DNA from: Phycisphaerales bacterium
GTDB taxonomy: Bacteria; Planctomycetota; Phycisphaerae; Phycisphaerales; SM1A02
Length of the DNA: 34,609 bases
NCBI GenBank assembly: GCA_018883105.1
Contig: VEQS01000006.1
Location: 1-34,609 of the forward strand
Direction of reading: 5' to 3'
The notes beneath the pieces were generated by a model that searched no databases, was not told where the DNA came from, and was given only the letters and a program-made list of their open reading frames with translations. Of the stretch, positions 17,876 to 26,717 are shown one piece after another. The position numbers and the translations under genes are program-made. Positions within the stretch are counted from its first letter, which is position 1. Each line of letters begins with the position of its first letter.

Positions 17876-19384
17876 ATGCCACGATCGATCCGAACCGTCC
17901 GTTCCCTCGCCGCCTGCGCCGCGGCGTTCGCGATGGCCGCCTGCGAGACCAAGCAGGCCTGCAAGATCAACGGCGACGGCACCATCACTGCCGAGCTCGC
18001 CTTCCCCACCGGCGACCGCTCGACCAGTGCGGTGCTGGTGCGCCAGTGCAGCCCGGGCGAGGTGCAGGTGGGCCGGGAGGCCGAGTACGTCATCGAGGTC
18101 GAGAACCTGACGCGGGGCGACCTGCAGAACGTCTCGGTCAACCTCGAGAACATGTCGAACATGCGCTACGTGAGCGCGACCCCGGCACCGGTCGAGGGTC
18201 CGAACGGGCACGTCTCGTGGATCCTGCCGGAACTCCCCGCGAAGGGCATGCGCACCATCCGCCTGCGCGCCGTCCCGACGGGCGCCGGCACCGCCAGCAG
18301 CTGCCTGACCGCCAGCTACGCCAACATGCTCTGCGCCTCGACGTCGGTGGTCTCGCCGGCCTTGAGCCTGGAGAAGGAGGCGTCCCCCGGCGCCTGCACC
18401 TCCTGCGACGAGATCTCCCTCACCTACGTGGTGCGCAACTCGGGCACCGGCACGGCGCAGGACGTGGTGGTGCGCGACACGCTGCCGGCGGGCCTGCGCA
18501 CCGCCGACGGCCGCACGGCCATCGAGCTGAAGGCCGGCGACCTCGAGTCCGGCAAGGAGCGTCGCTTCACGGTCGCGGCGAAGGCCGAACGCAGCGGCAC
18601 CTACGCCTCGGCGGCCTCCGCGTCCAGCGCAACCGGCGCCACCGCCACCTCGGACATGGCGGAGACCGTGGTCCGACAGCCCGCACTTGCCTTCAGCTGC
18701 GACGCCAACAACCGCGTCTTCGTGGGGCGTGATCTCGACTACCGGCTCACCGTCCGCAACGTGGGACAGTGCGACGCCGCGGACACCGTGCTCAAGGCGG
18801 CCATTCCCAACGGCGCGCGCTTCGTCTCGGCGGACGGCAACGGCAAGCTCGAGGGCTCGAACGTGGTCTGGGACCTCTCCACCCTGCCCGCCGGCCGCGC
18901 GCAGACGGTGCGCATGAACATCCGTCCCTCCGGCGTCGGTGCCGCCAAGGTCCGCGCCAGCGCCTCGGCGCAGTGCGTCTCCGCGGTGGACACCGAGTGC
19001 TCCACCGAGGTGTCGGGCGTGCCGGCCATCCTGCTCGAGGTGATCGACATGGTGGACCCGATCGAGGTGGGCCACGACGTCACCTTCAGCGTCGTGGTCA
19101 CCAACCAGGGCTCGTCGCAGGACTCGAACGTGAAGGTCGCCGCGACGCTTCCGCCCTCGCTCCAGTTCGTCTCGGGCACCGGCGCCACGGCCGTCAGCGG
19201 CAGCGGCCAGACGGTCACCATCGCACCGGTGGCCTCGCTCGCCCCCGGCGCGCGCGCCGAGTGGAAGGTGGTCGCCAAGGCGAAGTCGGCTGCCGACGCC
19301 CGCAGCCGCTGGGAGCTCTCGAGCGACCAGTTCCGCAGCGCGATCTCCGAGACCGAGTCGACCACGCTCTACCAGCAGCAGTGA
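17876..19384 (+). CDS. DUF11 repeat lipoprotein (OmcB-like, multiple cysteines)
   Basis: SD AAGGAGG; signal ending AMAAC lipobox; repeated EYVIEVENLTRGD..., ISLTYVVRNSGTG..., DYRLTVRNVGQCD..., DVTFSVVVTNQGS. Confidence 0.85.
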   Translation: MPRSIRTVRSLAACAAAFAMAACETKQACKINGDGTITAELAFPTGDRSTSAVLVRQCSPGEVQVGREAEYVIEVENLTRGDLQNVSVNLENMSNMRYVSATPAPVEGPNGHVSWILPELPAKGMRTIRLRAVPTGAGTASSCLTASYANMLCASTSVVSPALSLEKEASPGACTSCDEISLTYVVRNSGTGTAQDVVVRDTLPAGLRTADGRTAIELKAGDLESGKERRFTVAAKAERSGTYASAASASSATGATATSDMAETVVRQPALAFSCDANNRVFVGRDLDYRLTVRNVGQCDAADTVLKAAIPNGARFVSADGNGKLEGSNVVWDLSTLPAGRAQTVRMNIRPSGVGAAKVRASASAQCVSAVDTECSTEVSGVPAILLEVIDMVDPIEVGHDVTFSVVVTNQGSSQDSNVKVAATLPPSLQFVSGTGATAVSGSGQTVTIAPVASLAPGARAEWKVVAKAKSAADARSRWELSSDQFRSAISETESTTLYQQQ

Positions 19385-19397
19385 CGGGCCACGCCAA

Positions 19398-19436
19398 CGG
19401 CCCGGGCCGCGGCGCCTCGGCGCCCGGTCCGGGCCG
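19398..19436. terminator. Hairpin between convergent genes
   Basis: CGGCCCGG (19398-19405) / CCGGGCCG (19429-19436) with inner GGCGCC/GGCGCC. Confidence 0.5.
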
Positions 19437-19448
19437 GGCGGAAGGGGG

Positions 19449-22271
19449 TCATGCGGCCGGTGGCCTCGTGGTCCCTGCGCACCCGCGCGCCGCGCGCAGG
19501 CGCTCGAGCGAATCGCGCGTCGCGCCCGCCCCGTCACGGATTCCGGTGCGCGTTCCCGCGGAAACACCGGCACCGGCGCTGGCACCGGCGGTGACGCGTG
19601 CAAGCATCTCGGCGGCATCGTCACGCGCGAAGGCGAGCCGGCGCCACGCCACGTCGAGCACGAGGAGCGCGCCGGCGATGATCGTGAGCAGGTCCCACAC
19701 CTGGCGCGACGCATGCGAGGAAGCCAGCCCGGAACGGTCGAAGAGGTCGACCGCCTGCAGCCGGTCCACTTCGATCACGCGGCCACCGGAGCGCTCGGCG
19801 ATCGCGCGCAGGGCGGCGGCATCGTCGCGCACCGCGCGATGCTCGGCCGCGTAGGGAATGGCCACGGCCACGTGCGAGGTGGACGCACGCACCGAACCGT
19901 CGGCACCCTCGCGCGCCGACGCCACGGACACCATCCATGGACCGATGCGTCGCGCATCGAACGCGGCCTCGAACGTGCCGGGCCCGACCTGGAGCACCGG
20001 CAGCGTGCTCACCATGCCGTCCGGATCGACGAGCCGCGCGTCGAGGCGCATTGCCGGCGCGAAGCCCCCCCGCTCCTCCGTCGCCACCATGCGCAGGGTG
20101 ACGCGCTCGCCCTCGAGCGCGACGGTCGTGTCGATCGACCGGTCATCGGCCGGCCGCATCGCCCACCGCAAGAGCCGTTCCGCGAAGGCCTGGAACCCGC
20201 TCCATGACTTCCACCCCGCCCCCCATCGTCCTCCGAGGTCGCCCGTGATCGCCACCGACCGACCCACGCCGTAGTTCTGCCATGCGAGGAATGGGTCGAC
20301 GCCTTCCTTCGCGCGGATCGACGCACCCAGCTGCGCCACGCCCCCGGAGGCAGCCGTGAGCACGTAGCCGCGCACCGGGGGGAGCGCGGCGACCCCGGCC
20401 AGTGGCCCGCCCGCACCCACGGCGACCGTCGGCACCCACTCACCTTCCTGGACCAGCGCGCGGCCCTCGAGCGACAGCTCGCGCATGAAGACTTGCGGCA
20501 GCCGGCGTGCGCTCGCATCGCTGTCGATGGCGTGGAAGCGTCCGCCGCCCGCGGCCGCGATCCGCCGCAGCAGGTCGTTGTTCGCGCCGTCGCCGACGCC
20601 GATCGCCGACACGGTCATGCCTGCCGCCCGGGCACGACGCGCGATCTCCACGCCCTCGGACTCGTCACCGGTGGTCTGGCCGTCGGTCAGCACCACCATG
20701 TGCCTGGTGCGTGCACGCGACGCGCGCAGCTCCTCGAAGGCCAGCTCCATCGCCGGGAACATGTTGGTGCCGCCGCAGGGCTGGATGCCGGAGATCGCGC
20801 GCGCCATGGCACGCCCGTCGTCGATCGTCGCGCGCGGCACCACGAGGTCCGGGTCGCCGCTGAAGGCGACCACCGTCGCCTCGTCAAGCCGGCTGAGCGA
20901 GCGCAGGCCGGCGATCGCGGCCTCGTTGGCCACTTCCTGCTGCGTCTGGCCGGCCGCGGTCACCTGGGACGCCATCGAGCCAGACGCGTCGATCACCAGC
21001 GCCACCGAAGCGCGAAGCAGCACGCGGGTCTGCGGCGGATCCATCCGCACGGGAAGGGCACGGGCGGCTTCGGATCCGTTCCATCCGCCCGCCCCGAACG
21101 ACTCCGGACCGCCGAGCATCAGCAACCCGCCGCCGGCGTCGTGGCAGTACGCGTGCAGCGCGCGGTCGAATGCGTTGTCGACGGTCCAGCGGGCGACGTT
21201 CGCCAGCGTCACGGCGTCGAATCCCACGAGGCATGGCAGGCCGCCGCGCATCGCCCGCTCGGGCGTCGCCACCTCGACGTCGATGCCGCCGCGCCGCAGC
21301 GCCTCGGCGAGCACCGCGGATTCCGACGCGCCCTCGGGCTCGATGATCGCCACGCGTCCCGCCCCACCGACGAACACGGTGGCGGCACCCCGATTGTTCT
21401 CGGGGACGGCATCGGCCCCCGGATCATCCGGCACGAAGAGCGCCTCGAACCGCTGCGCTCCGCCGCCGTCGGGCACGGCCGGAAGCACCACGAGGTTGGC
21501 GCCCGCATCGAGCGCCACCGGGAACCCCGTCGCCGCGGAAGCGGGGTCGAGGTCGACCGGCTCGCCATTGTGCCGAAGCTCGATCCGGCCGGTCGCCGCG
21601 CCGATTGCGCGCACCGAGAGCCGGAGGTCGATCGACTGCCCGGCACGCACGCGTGTCGGCGCGGCCATCCGCTCGACGACCACCTCGCGTTCGTGCGTGT
21701 AGCGCAGCGGCACCACGTCGATCGGCACACCCGCCGCACGTGCGAGGTCGGCGGCCTCGTGCACGCTGCCGTCGGTCGCGTTGCCGTCCGACACGAGCAG
21801 GATGCGCGACGCGGTATCCGAGGGTGCCACCGCAAGCGCCATGCGCACGGCCGCCGCGATGTCGGTGCCATCCGCCTCGCCGCCGTGGCGGACGAGCGAC
21901 GCCGCAGGATCCTCGGTGGGAAGCGAGGTCACCTCGGCACGGCGTGCGAACGTCACCGCACCCACGCGGTCCTCGGGCCGGCGCCGGGCCAGCGCCAGGA
22001 GCAGCTCGCGCTCGGCGCGGTTGCGCAGTTCCGGCGGGACGCTGCCGCTCGCGTCCATCGCCACCACCACGGACGTGGCGCTCGAGGCCCACCCGACCAC
22101 CGGCCGCGCCAGGGCCAGCGCCAGGAGCAGGATGACCCCGAGCCGGAACGCGAACCCGATCGCCGCCGACGATGCCGACAGCACCGGCACGCTCCGCCAC
22201 GCCAGCAGCGCGCATGGCACCGCCAGGCACGCAGCCAGCAGCAGCCATGGATGGTCGAAGGCGAGGTGCAC
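19449..22271 (-). CDS. Large membrane protein with two von Willebrand factor A domains (BatA/GATase-like planctomycete type)
   Basis: MIDAS DxSGS motifs VVVAMDASGSVPPE and ALVIDASGSMASQ; N-terminal TM segments; GGLLMLGGPESFGAGGW; GTG start. Confidence 0.87.
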   Translation of the reverse strand: MHLAFDHPWLLLAACLAVPCALLAWRSVPVLSASSAAIGFAFRLGVILLLALALARPVVGWASSATSVVVAMDASGSVPPELRNRAERELLLALARRRPEDRVGAVTFARRAEVTSLPTEDPAASLVRHGGEADGTDIAAAVRMALAVAPSDTASRILLVSDGNATDGSVHEAADLARAAGVPIDVVPLRYTHEREVVVERMAAPTRVRAGQSIDLRLSVRAIGAATGRIELRHNGEPVDLDPASAATGFPVALDAGANLVVLPAVPDGGGAQRFEALFVPDDPGADAVPENNRGAATVFVGGAGRVAIIEPEGASESAVLAEALRRGGIDVEVATPERAMRGGLPCLVGFDAVTLANVARWTVDNAFDRALHAYCHDAGGGLLMLGGPESFGAGGWNGSEAARALPVRMDPPQTRVLLRASVALVIDASGSMASQVTAAGQTQQEVANEAAIAGLRSLSRLDEATVVAFSGDPDLVVPRATIDDGRAMARAISGIQPCGGTNMFPAMELAFEELRASRARTRHMVVLTDGQTTGDESEGVEIARRARAAGMTVSAIGVGDGANNDLLRRIAAAGGGRFHAIDSDASARRLPQVFMRELSLEGRALVQEGEWVPTVAVGAGGPLAGVAALPPVRGYVLTAASGGVAQLGASIRAKEGVDPFLAWQNYGVGRSVAITGDLGGRWGAGWKSWSGFQAFAERLLRWAMRPADDRSIDTTVALEGERVTLRMVATEERGGFAPAMRLDARLVDPDGMVSTLPVLQVGPGTFEAAFDARRIGPWMVSVASAREGADGSVRASTSHVAVAIPYAAEHRAVRDDAAALRAIAERSGGRVIEVDRLQAVDLFDRSGLASSHASRQVWDLLTIIAGALLVLDVAWRRLAFARDDAAEMLARVTAGASAGAGVSAGTRTGIRDGAGATRDSLERLRAARGCAGTTRPPAA

Positions 22272-22310
22272 CGCGGGTTGCCCTGCCCCGATGCTACGCC
22301 TGCCGAGCCA

Positions 22311-23879
22311 TCAGAACAGCACCTGCATCTGCGCGCGCACCACCACCTCGCCGGCACCCTCTCCCGTCTCCGAGGCGCGCCAGTCCGCGCCGGTGATCGA
22401 CTCGCCGTAGAGGCCACGGTCGAACTTCACCGGATTGAATGCGACCCCGCCGTCGAGCGCGAACTTCGCGGCGTTCTTGGCGAAGTACCAGCTGATGCCG
22501 ACGGTGGCGGCGTTCATCGTCTGGGCGACCAGGGCGTTCGCGACGAACTTCCCGCCCACCATGCCGTCGTTTCCGGAACTGACCCACAGGCCCTCGTACC
22601 GCGCGAAGAGCTCGACCGAGTCCGTGATGAAGATCCCGCCCTGGACGACCGCGCCCAGGGAAAGGACGCTGCCTACGCCGCGGGCGGCCGCACCGGCGTC
22701 GCTGGAAGACATGTAGTTGCCCAGGAACGCCGCCCACCCGCTCCATCCGGACCCGCGCAGGTTGATGTCCGCGGTCCAGCTGGTGAGGTTGAGCGGCGCA
22801 ACGGTCGCGACGAGTCCGTCCAGTCCCGGAATCGCGCCGTTGCCGACCGTCAGCCGGTTCTCCGTCACCACGCCGCTTGCGCGCTGCGCGTTGACGGCCA
22901 AGCCCGCCATCGCCGCGAACGGGCTTCCCACCCAGCCCTGCATGTCGCGCATCTGCCCCCACTCGCCGGTGAGCAGCCAATCCACGCGGCCCGTGAACGC
23001 CCAGTCGGTGGGGTTGCCGTTCTTCTGGATGACGGCGATGTTTCGGTTGCCGCCGCCGTCGTTGTAGGAGAGGTAGGTGCGGACGTGCTGCGATTCCCAG
23101 CCGAGCAGCGCACCCTGGATGAACTGCGTCGTGAAGTACTGGTTGAGCATCGAGCGCTCGATGAGCTGCTGCGTACGGCTCGAGTTGATCTCCTCGTAGT
23201 TGAAGAAGTTCTTCCACTGCCCCATGCGGAAGAACCAGCCTCCGCCGAGCGCCTTCTGCAGGAAGGCGTCCTCGAGCGTGAGCGGCCGGTTCTGGATCGT
23301 GCCGTCGCGCTCGAAGGCGATCTGGACGCGGTAGGTCCAGGACGGGTCGACGACGTTGCCGAAGAAGTTGAGCCGCACGCGGCGGAGCTCGAAGCCGTAC
23401 TCGTTCTGCTTGCCGCCCGGGGTCACGGGCCCTGCGGTCAGGCCGGGGGTCGGCATGAAGTTGAACGACCAGCGCGACTGGATCTGGCCCTCGATGTTGA
23501 GGCGGTAGTTGCCGTCGGGGCTGGCGATGAAGAAGTTCCGGTCGAAGCCGCTGGTCGCCCCATCCTTCCGGAAGGACGCCCGCTGCTCGCTGTCCGACAG
23601 CACGTCGCGCACGATGCCACGCACCTGCTCGGCGCGCTGCTCGGTCAGCCAGCGCTCGCCGGTCTCGGCCTCGAGCTGGCGGATCCGCTCGTCCTGCTGC
23701 CTGGACTTCTTCAGCAGGGCGTCCAGTTCCTGCTGCATGGCCTGGAACCGGTCCTCGTATCCGGGCGGCGCCGGCTCGACCGGTCCTTCCCCCGGACTGG
23801 CAGGAACCGGGGCCGCGTGGGGCGCAGGCTGCAGCGAGACGGCCAGGACGAGGGGGAACGCCATCGGGGTGGTGAACAT
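22311..23879 (-). CDS. OprO/OprP-like (phosphate-selective) porin with N-terminal coiled coil
   Basis: Signal peptide, coiled coil DRFQAMQQELDALLKKSRQQDERIRQLE, YGFELRRVRLNFFGNVVDPSWTYRVQIAFERDG, terminal Phe (AQMQVLF) typical of outer-membrane beta-barrels. Confidence 0.85.
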   Translation of the reverse strand: MFTTPMAFPLVLAVSLQPAPHAAPVPASPGEGPVEPAPPGYEDRFQAMQQELDALLKKSRQQDERIRQLEAETGERWLTEQRAEQVRGIVRDVLSDSEQRASFRKDGATSGFDRNFFIASPDGNYRLNIEGQIQSRWSFNFMPTPGLTAGPVTPGGKQNEYGFELRRVRLNFFGNVVDPSWTYRVQIAFERDGTIQNRPLTLEDAFLQKALGGGWFFRMGQWKNFFNYEEINSSRTQQLIERSMLNQYFTTQFIQGALLGWESQHVRTYLSYNDGGGNRNIAVIQKNGNPTDWAFTGRVDWLLTGEWGQMRDMQGWVGSPFAAMAGLAVNAQRASGVVTENRLTVGNGAIPGLDGLVATVAPLNLTSWTADINLRGSGWSGWAAFLGNYMSSSDAGAAARGVGSVLSLGAVVQGGIFITDSVELFARYEGLWVSSGNDGMVGGKFVANALVAQTMNAATVGISWYFAKNAAKFALDGGVAFNPVKFDRGLYGESITGADWRASETGEGAGEVVVRAQMQVLF

Positions 23880-23899
23880 GTGGAAAACGCTAAGACCGT

Positions 23900-23941
23900 G
23901 TTCAGGCCACCGTGTTCAGGTTGTGTTCAGGAACCGTTCAG
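23900..23941 (-). promoter_or_regulatory. Pho-box-like direct repeats upstream of the porin
   Basis: Minus strand CTGAACggttc CTGAACacaac CTGAACacggtggc CTGAAC; unit spacing 11, 11 and 14 bp. Confidence 0.6.
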
Positions 23942-23963
23942 TCCCGTCGGCGAACCGCTGAAA

Positions 23964-24467
23964 TCACGCCCCAGCAGCCATTGCCGCCGCCTTGTTGATC
24001 CCCGCGGCCAAGGCGGACAGGTCCGCATCCAGCTTCCGCTCCTCGGTGAGGGCCAGCTGCAGCCGGGCCACCGACTGGGGGAACCCGAGGAGCTCCACCC
24101 AGCTGCGCGCGCACCCGTAGCCGGCGATCCGGTCGTGGGCGATGTGCTGGACGCCCGCGATGATCGCCGCGTCCCGGACGCCCGAGTCCGTCTTGGTGGC
24201 CTTGGCGAGGTCCACGCAGTCCCGCGCCAGGCCCTTCATGCCCTCGGTCTCTGCGCGCGCCGGGTGCGGCCGTGCGCCGAGCTCGCGGAACACGTCGTCC
24301 AGCCGGCGCTCGCGCTCCTTCGCCGACTCGCCGTCGCGGCGCAGGAGCGCCGCCAGCTGCTGGTCGGACGCCGTGCGCGACAGTTCGGGCATCAGCTTCG
24401 CGGCGCGCCGCTCGGCGGCATAGAGCTCGTTGAGCTGCGTGACGAGGAGTTCCTTGAGGGTGTTCAT
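23964..24467 (-). CDS. DUF892/YciF-type ferritin-like stress protein
   Basis: MNTLKELLVTQLNELYAAERRAAKLMPELSRTASDQQL...GVQHIAHDRIAGYGCARSWVELLG...LTEERKLDADLSALA. Confidence 0.88.
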   Translation of the reverse strand: MNTLKELLVTQLNELYAAERRAAKLMPELSRTASDQQLAALLRRDGESAKERERRLDDVFRELGARPHPARAETEGMKGLARDCVDLAKATKTDSGVRDAAIIAGVQHIAHDRIAGYGCARSWVELLGFPQSVARLQLALTEERKLDADLSALAAGINKAAAMAAGA

Positions 24468-24594
24468 GGGCATGCGACGAAGCATCCACGGGAACACGCC
24501 GGTTCCCAAGCCGGAAAGTGCCGCGCTTTCGCGGGGTGCGCGGGACGATGCCCCTCTGGAGCACCGCGAGCCGCCGATTCACTACCGTACCCAC

Positions 24595-25902
24595 ATGGAG
24601 CACGCGTCCCCGAGGCACCATGCCATGCTCGCGTTCCAGGCGCTGGTGGCCGCGACGACCGTCGCGGCGTCGGTGCTGGTGCCGCTGCAGCTGGCGTTCC
24701 CGGAATCGGGCGTGTGGACGGGCTTCGGGCTCGACATGGCCGTGACCGCCGTCTTCGCGGTCGACCTGGCCACCAACCTGGCGCGGGCGCGCCGCCCCGC
24801 CGGGCCGCACGCGCGCGCGCAGGGCACGGGCAGCGTCGCGTGGTGGACGGCGGTCGACCTCGCGGCCGCGGTGCCGTTCGACCTGATGTTCGCATCGCCG
24901 CTGGCGATCCTGCCGCGCATGGCGAAGGTCCTCCGCCTGGCGCAGTGGTTCGGCTCCTGGCGCATCCGGTTCGTCAAGCGCGTCGAGCTGGTGAAGCTCG
25001 GCATCTTCGCGTTCTGGCTCCTGCTCACCGCACACTGGCTGGCCTGCGTCTGGAGCTCGATCACGCCGACCTACGAGGGCGACGCCGCCACGCGCTACCT
25101 CGCCTCCTACTACTGGGTGGTGGAGACGCTGGCCACGGTGGGCTACGGCGAGACCACGCCCGTCACCAACCTGCAGCGCGTGTTCGCGATCGGCGTGATG
25201 CTGACGGGCGTCGCCGTCTACGGCTACGTGATCGGCAACGTGGCCGGCATGCTGGCGCGGCGCGACCCTGCGAAGACGCAGTACTTCGAGAACATCGACC
25301 GCCTGAACACCTTCATCAAGCACCGCGACCTGCCGCCGGAGCTGCGGGCGCGGATCCTGGACTACTACGCCTACGTGTGGCGGCGCCGGCTGGGGTTCGA
25401 CGAGGCGTCGTTCCTGGGCACCCTGCCCCCCGGACTGCGGCGCGAGGTGGAGATGGAGCTCAAGCGCGACCTGCTCTCGCGCATCCCGCTCTTCCGCGGG
25501 CTCTCCGAGGCGTTCCTGGAGGAAGTGGCGCTCTCCTTGCGTCCGGACGTGTACGTGCCCGGCGAGCATGTCTTCCGCCAGGGGCAGCCTGGCGACCGGA
25601 TGTACTTCGTCATCGAGGGGACGCTCAAGGTGCTGCGCGGCGACGACGAGGTGGGACGGCTCTCCGACGGCAACTTCTTCGGCGAGGTCGCGCTCTTCAC
25701 CAACCAGCCGCGCAACGCGTCGGTCCAGGCCGCCACCTACTGCGACCTGTATGCCCTCGACCGCGGCGCCTTCACGCGCCTGCTCGAGCGCTTCCCCGAC
25801 GTCGGCGAGCGGCTGCGCGAGGTGGCGCTGACCCGCCACGGCACGCCGGTGGCGGCGGCGGCCCCGCCCGCGCCGCCCTCCACGCCGCCCGCCGCGCCAT
25901 GA
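24595..25902 (+). CDS. Six-TM cyclic-nucleotide-gated K+ channel (SthK-like) with C-linker and CNBD
   Basis: Pore filter ATVGYGETTP; S4-like PRMAKVLRLAQWFGSWRIRFVKR; C-linker and CNBD FGEVALFTNQPRNASVQA. Confidence 0.92.
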   Translation: MEHASPRHHAMLAFQALVAATTVAASVLVPLQLAFPESGVWTGFGLDMAVTAVFAVDLATNLARARRPAGPHARAQGTGSVAWWTAVDLAAAVPFDLMFASPLAILPRMAKVLRLAQWFGSWRIRFVKRVELVKLGIFAFWLLLTAHWLACVWSSITPTYEGDAATRYLASYYWVVETLATVGYGETTPVTNLQRVFAIGVMLTGVAVYGYVIGNVAGMLARRDPAKTQYFENIDRLNTFIKHRDLPPELRARILDYYAYVWRRRLGFDEASFLGTLPPGLRREVEMELKRDLLSRIPLFRGLSEAFLEEVALSLRPDVYVPGEHVFRQGQPGDRMYFVIEGTLKVLRGDDEVGRLSDGNFFGEVALFTNQPRNASVQAATYCDLYALDRGAFTRLLERFPDVGERLREVALTRHGTPVAAAAPPAPPSTPPAAP

Positions 25903-26717
25903 ACCCGGTCGCGCTGACGATCGCCGGCTCCGATCCCTCGGGCGGGGCCGGGCTGCAGGCCGACCTCAAGGCCTTCCACGCGCACGGCGCATACGGCGAG
26001 GCCGTGGTCACGCTGCTCACCGTCCAGAACACCCGGTCCGTCTCGGCGGTCGAGGTGCTCGACCCGGCGTTCGTGCTGCGGCAGATCGATGCGGTGATCG
26101 ACGACATCCCGCCTCATGCCGCCAAGACCGGTGCGCTCGGCAGCGCCGCGGTGATCGAGGCGGTGGCGTCGCGGGCGCGGTCGTTCGCATTCCCGCTCGT
26201 CGTCGACCCGGTCATGGTGAGCAAGCACGGCGCGCCGCTGATGGCCGATGACGCCGTGGACACGTTCGTGCGCTCCCTGCTTCCCTGCGCACACCTGGTG
26301 ACGCCGAACCTGGCGGAGGCGTCGCGGCTTGCCCGCATCGAGGTGCGCGACGCGGACGGCATGGAACGCGCGGCGCGCGCCATCGCGGCGCTCGGCGCGC
26401 GCCACGTGCTGGTGAAGGGCGGCCACCTCGACGGCGATGCGATGGACCTCCTGTGGTCGGACGGCCGCGCCACGTGCCTGCGCGCGGCGCGCATCGCCAG
26501 CACACACACCCACGGCACCGGCTGCGTCCTGTCCGCGTCGATCACGGCACGCCTGGCGCACGGCGAGCCCCTGGTGGACGCGGTCGCCGAGGCGAAGCGC
26601 TTCGTGCGCACCGCGATCGAGCGCGCCCCAGGCCTCGGCGGCGGGTGCGGCCCGATCGACCTGTTCGCGCCGGTCAGCCCGGTGCGCGACCGGCCCGCGA
26701 ATACACCACGCTCGTGA
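25899..26717 (+). CDS. thiD: Hydroxymethylpyrimidine/phosphomethylpyrimidine kinase
   Basis: ALTIAGSDPSGGAGLQADLKAF, VVDPVMVSKHG, TPNLAEASRL, VKGGHL, THTHGTGCVLSASI; ATGA overlap with upstream gene. Confidence 0.95.
   Translation: MNPVALTIAGSDPSGGAGLQADLKAFHAHGAYGEAVVTLLTVQNTRSVSAVEVLDPAFVLRQIDAVIDDIPPHAAKTGALGSAAVIEAVASRARSFAFPLVVDPVMVSKHGAPLMADDAVDTFVRSLLPCAHLVTPNLAEASRLARIEVRDADGMERAARAIAALGARHVLVKGGHLDGDAMDLLWSDGRATCLRAARIASTHTHGTGCVLSASITARLAHGEPLVDAVAEAKRFVRTAIERAPGLGGGCGPIDLFAPVSPVRDRPANTPRS

Noticed and set aside
19565-19595. CCGGCACCGGCGCTGGCACCGGCG short tandem repeat
   Set aside because: Lies inside the VWA protein C-terminus and encodes a low-complexity Ala/Gly/Ser tail; likely coding low complexity, not a separate element.
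20493-26717. Exceptionally long open frame (2074 aa) on + strand
   Set aside because: Antisense to the well-supported VWA and porin genes over most of its length, with His/Arg/Asp/Gly-rich composition typical of GC-rich shadow frames. Only its C-terminal part (25899-26717, thiD) is real.
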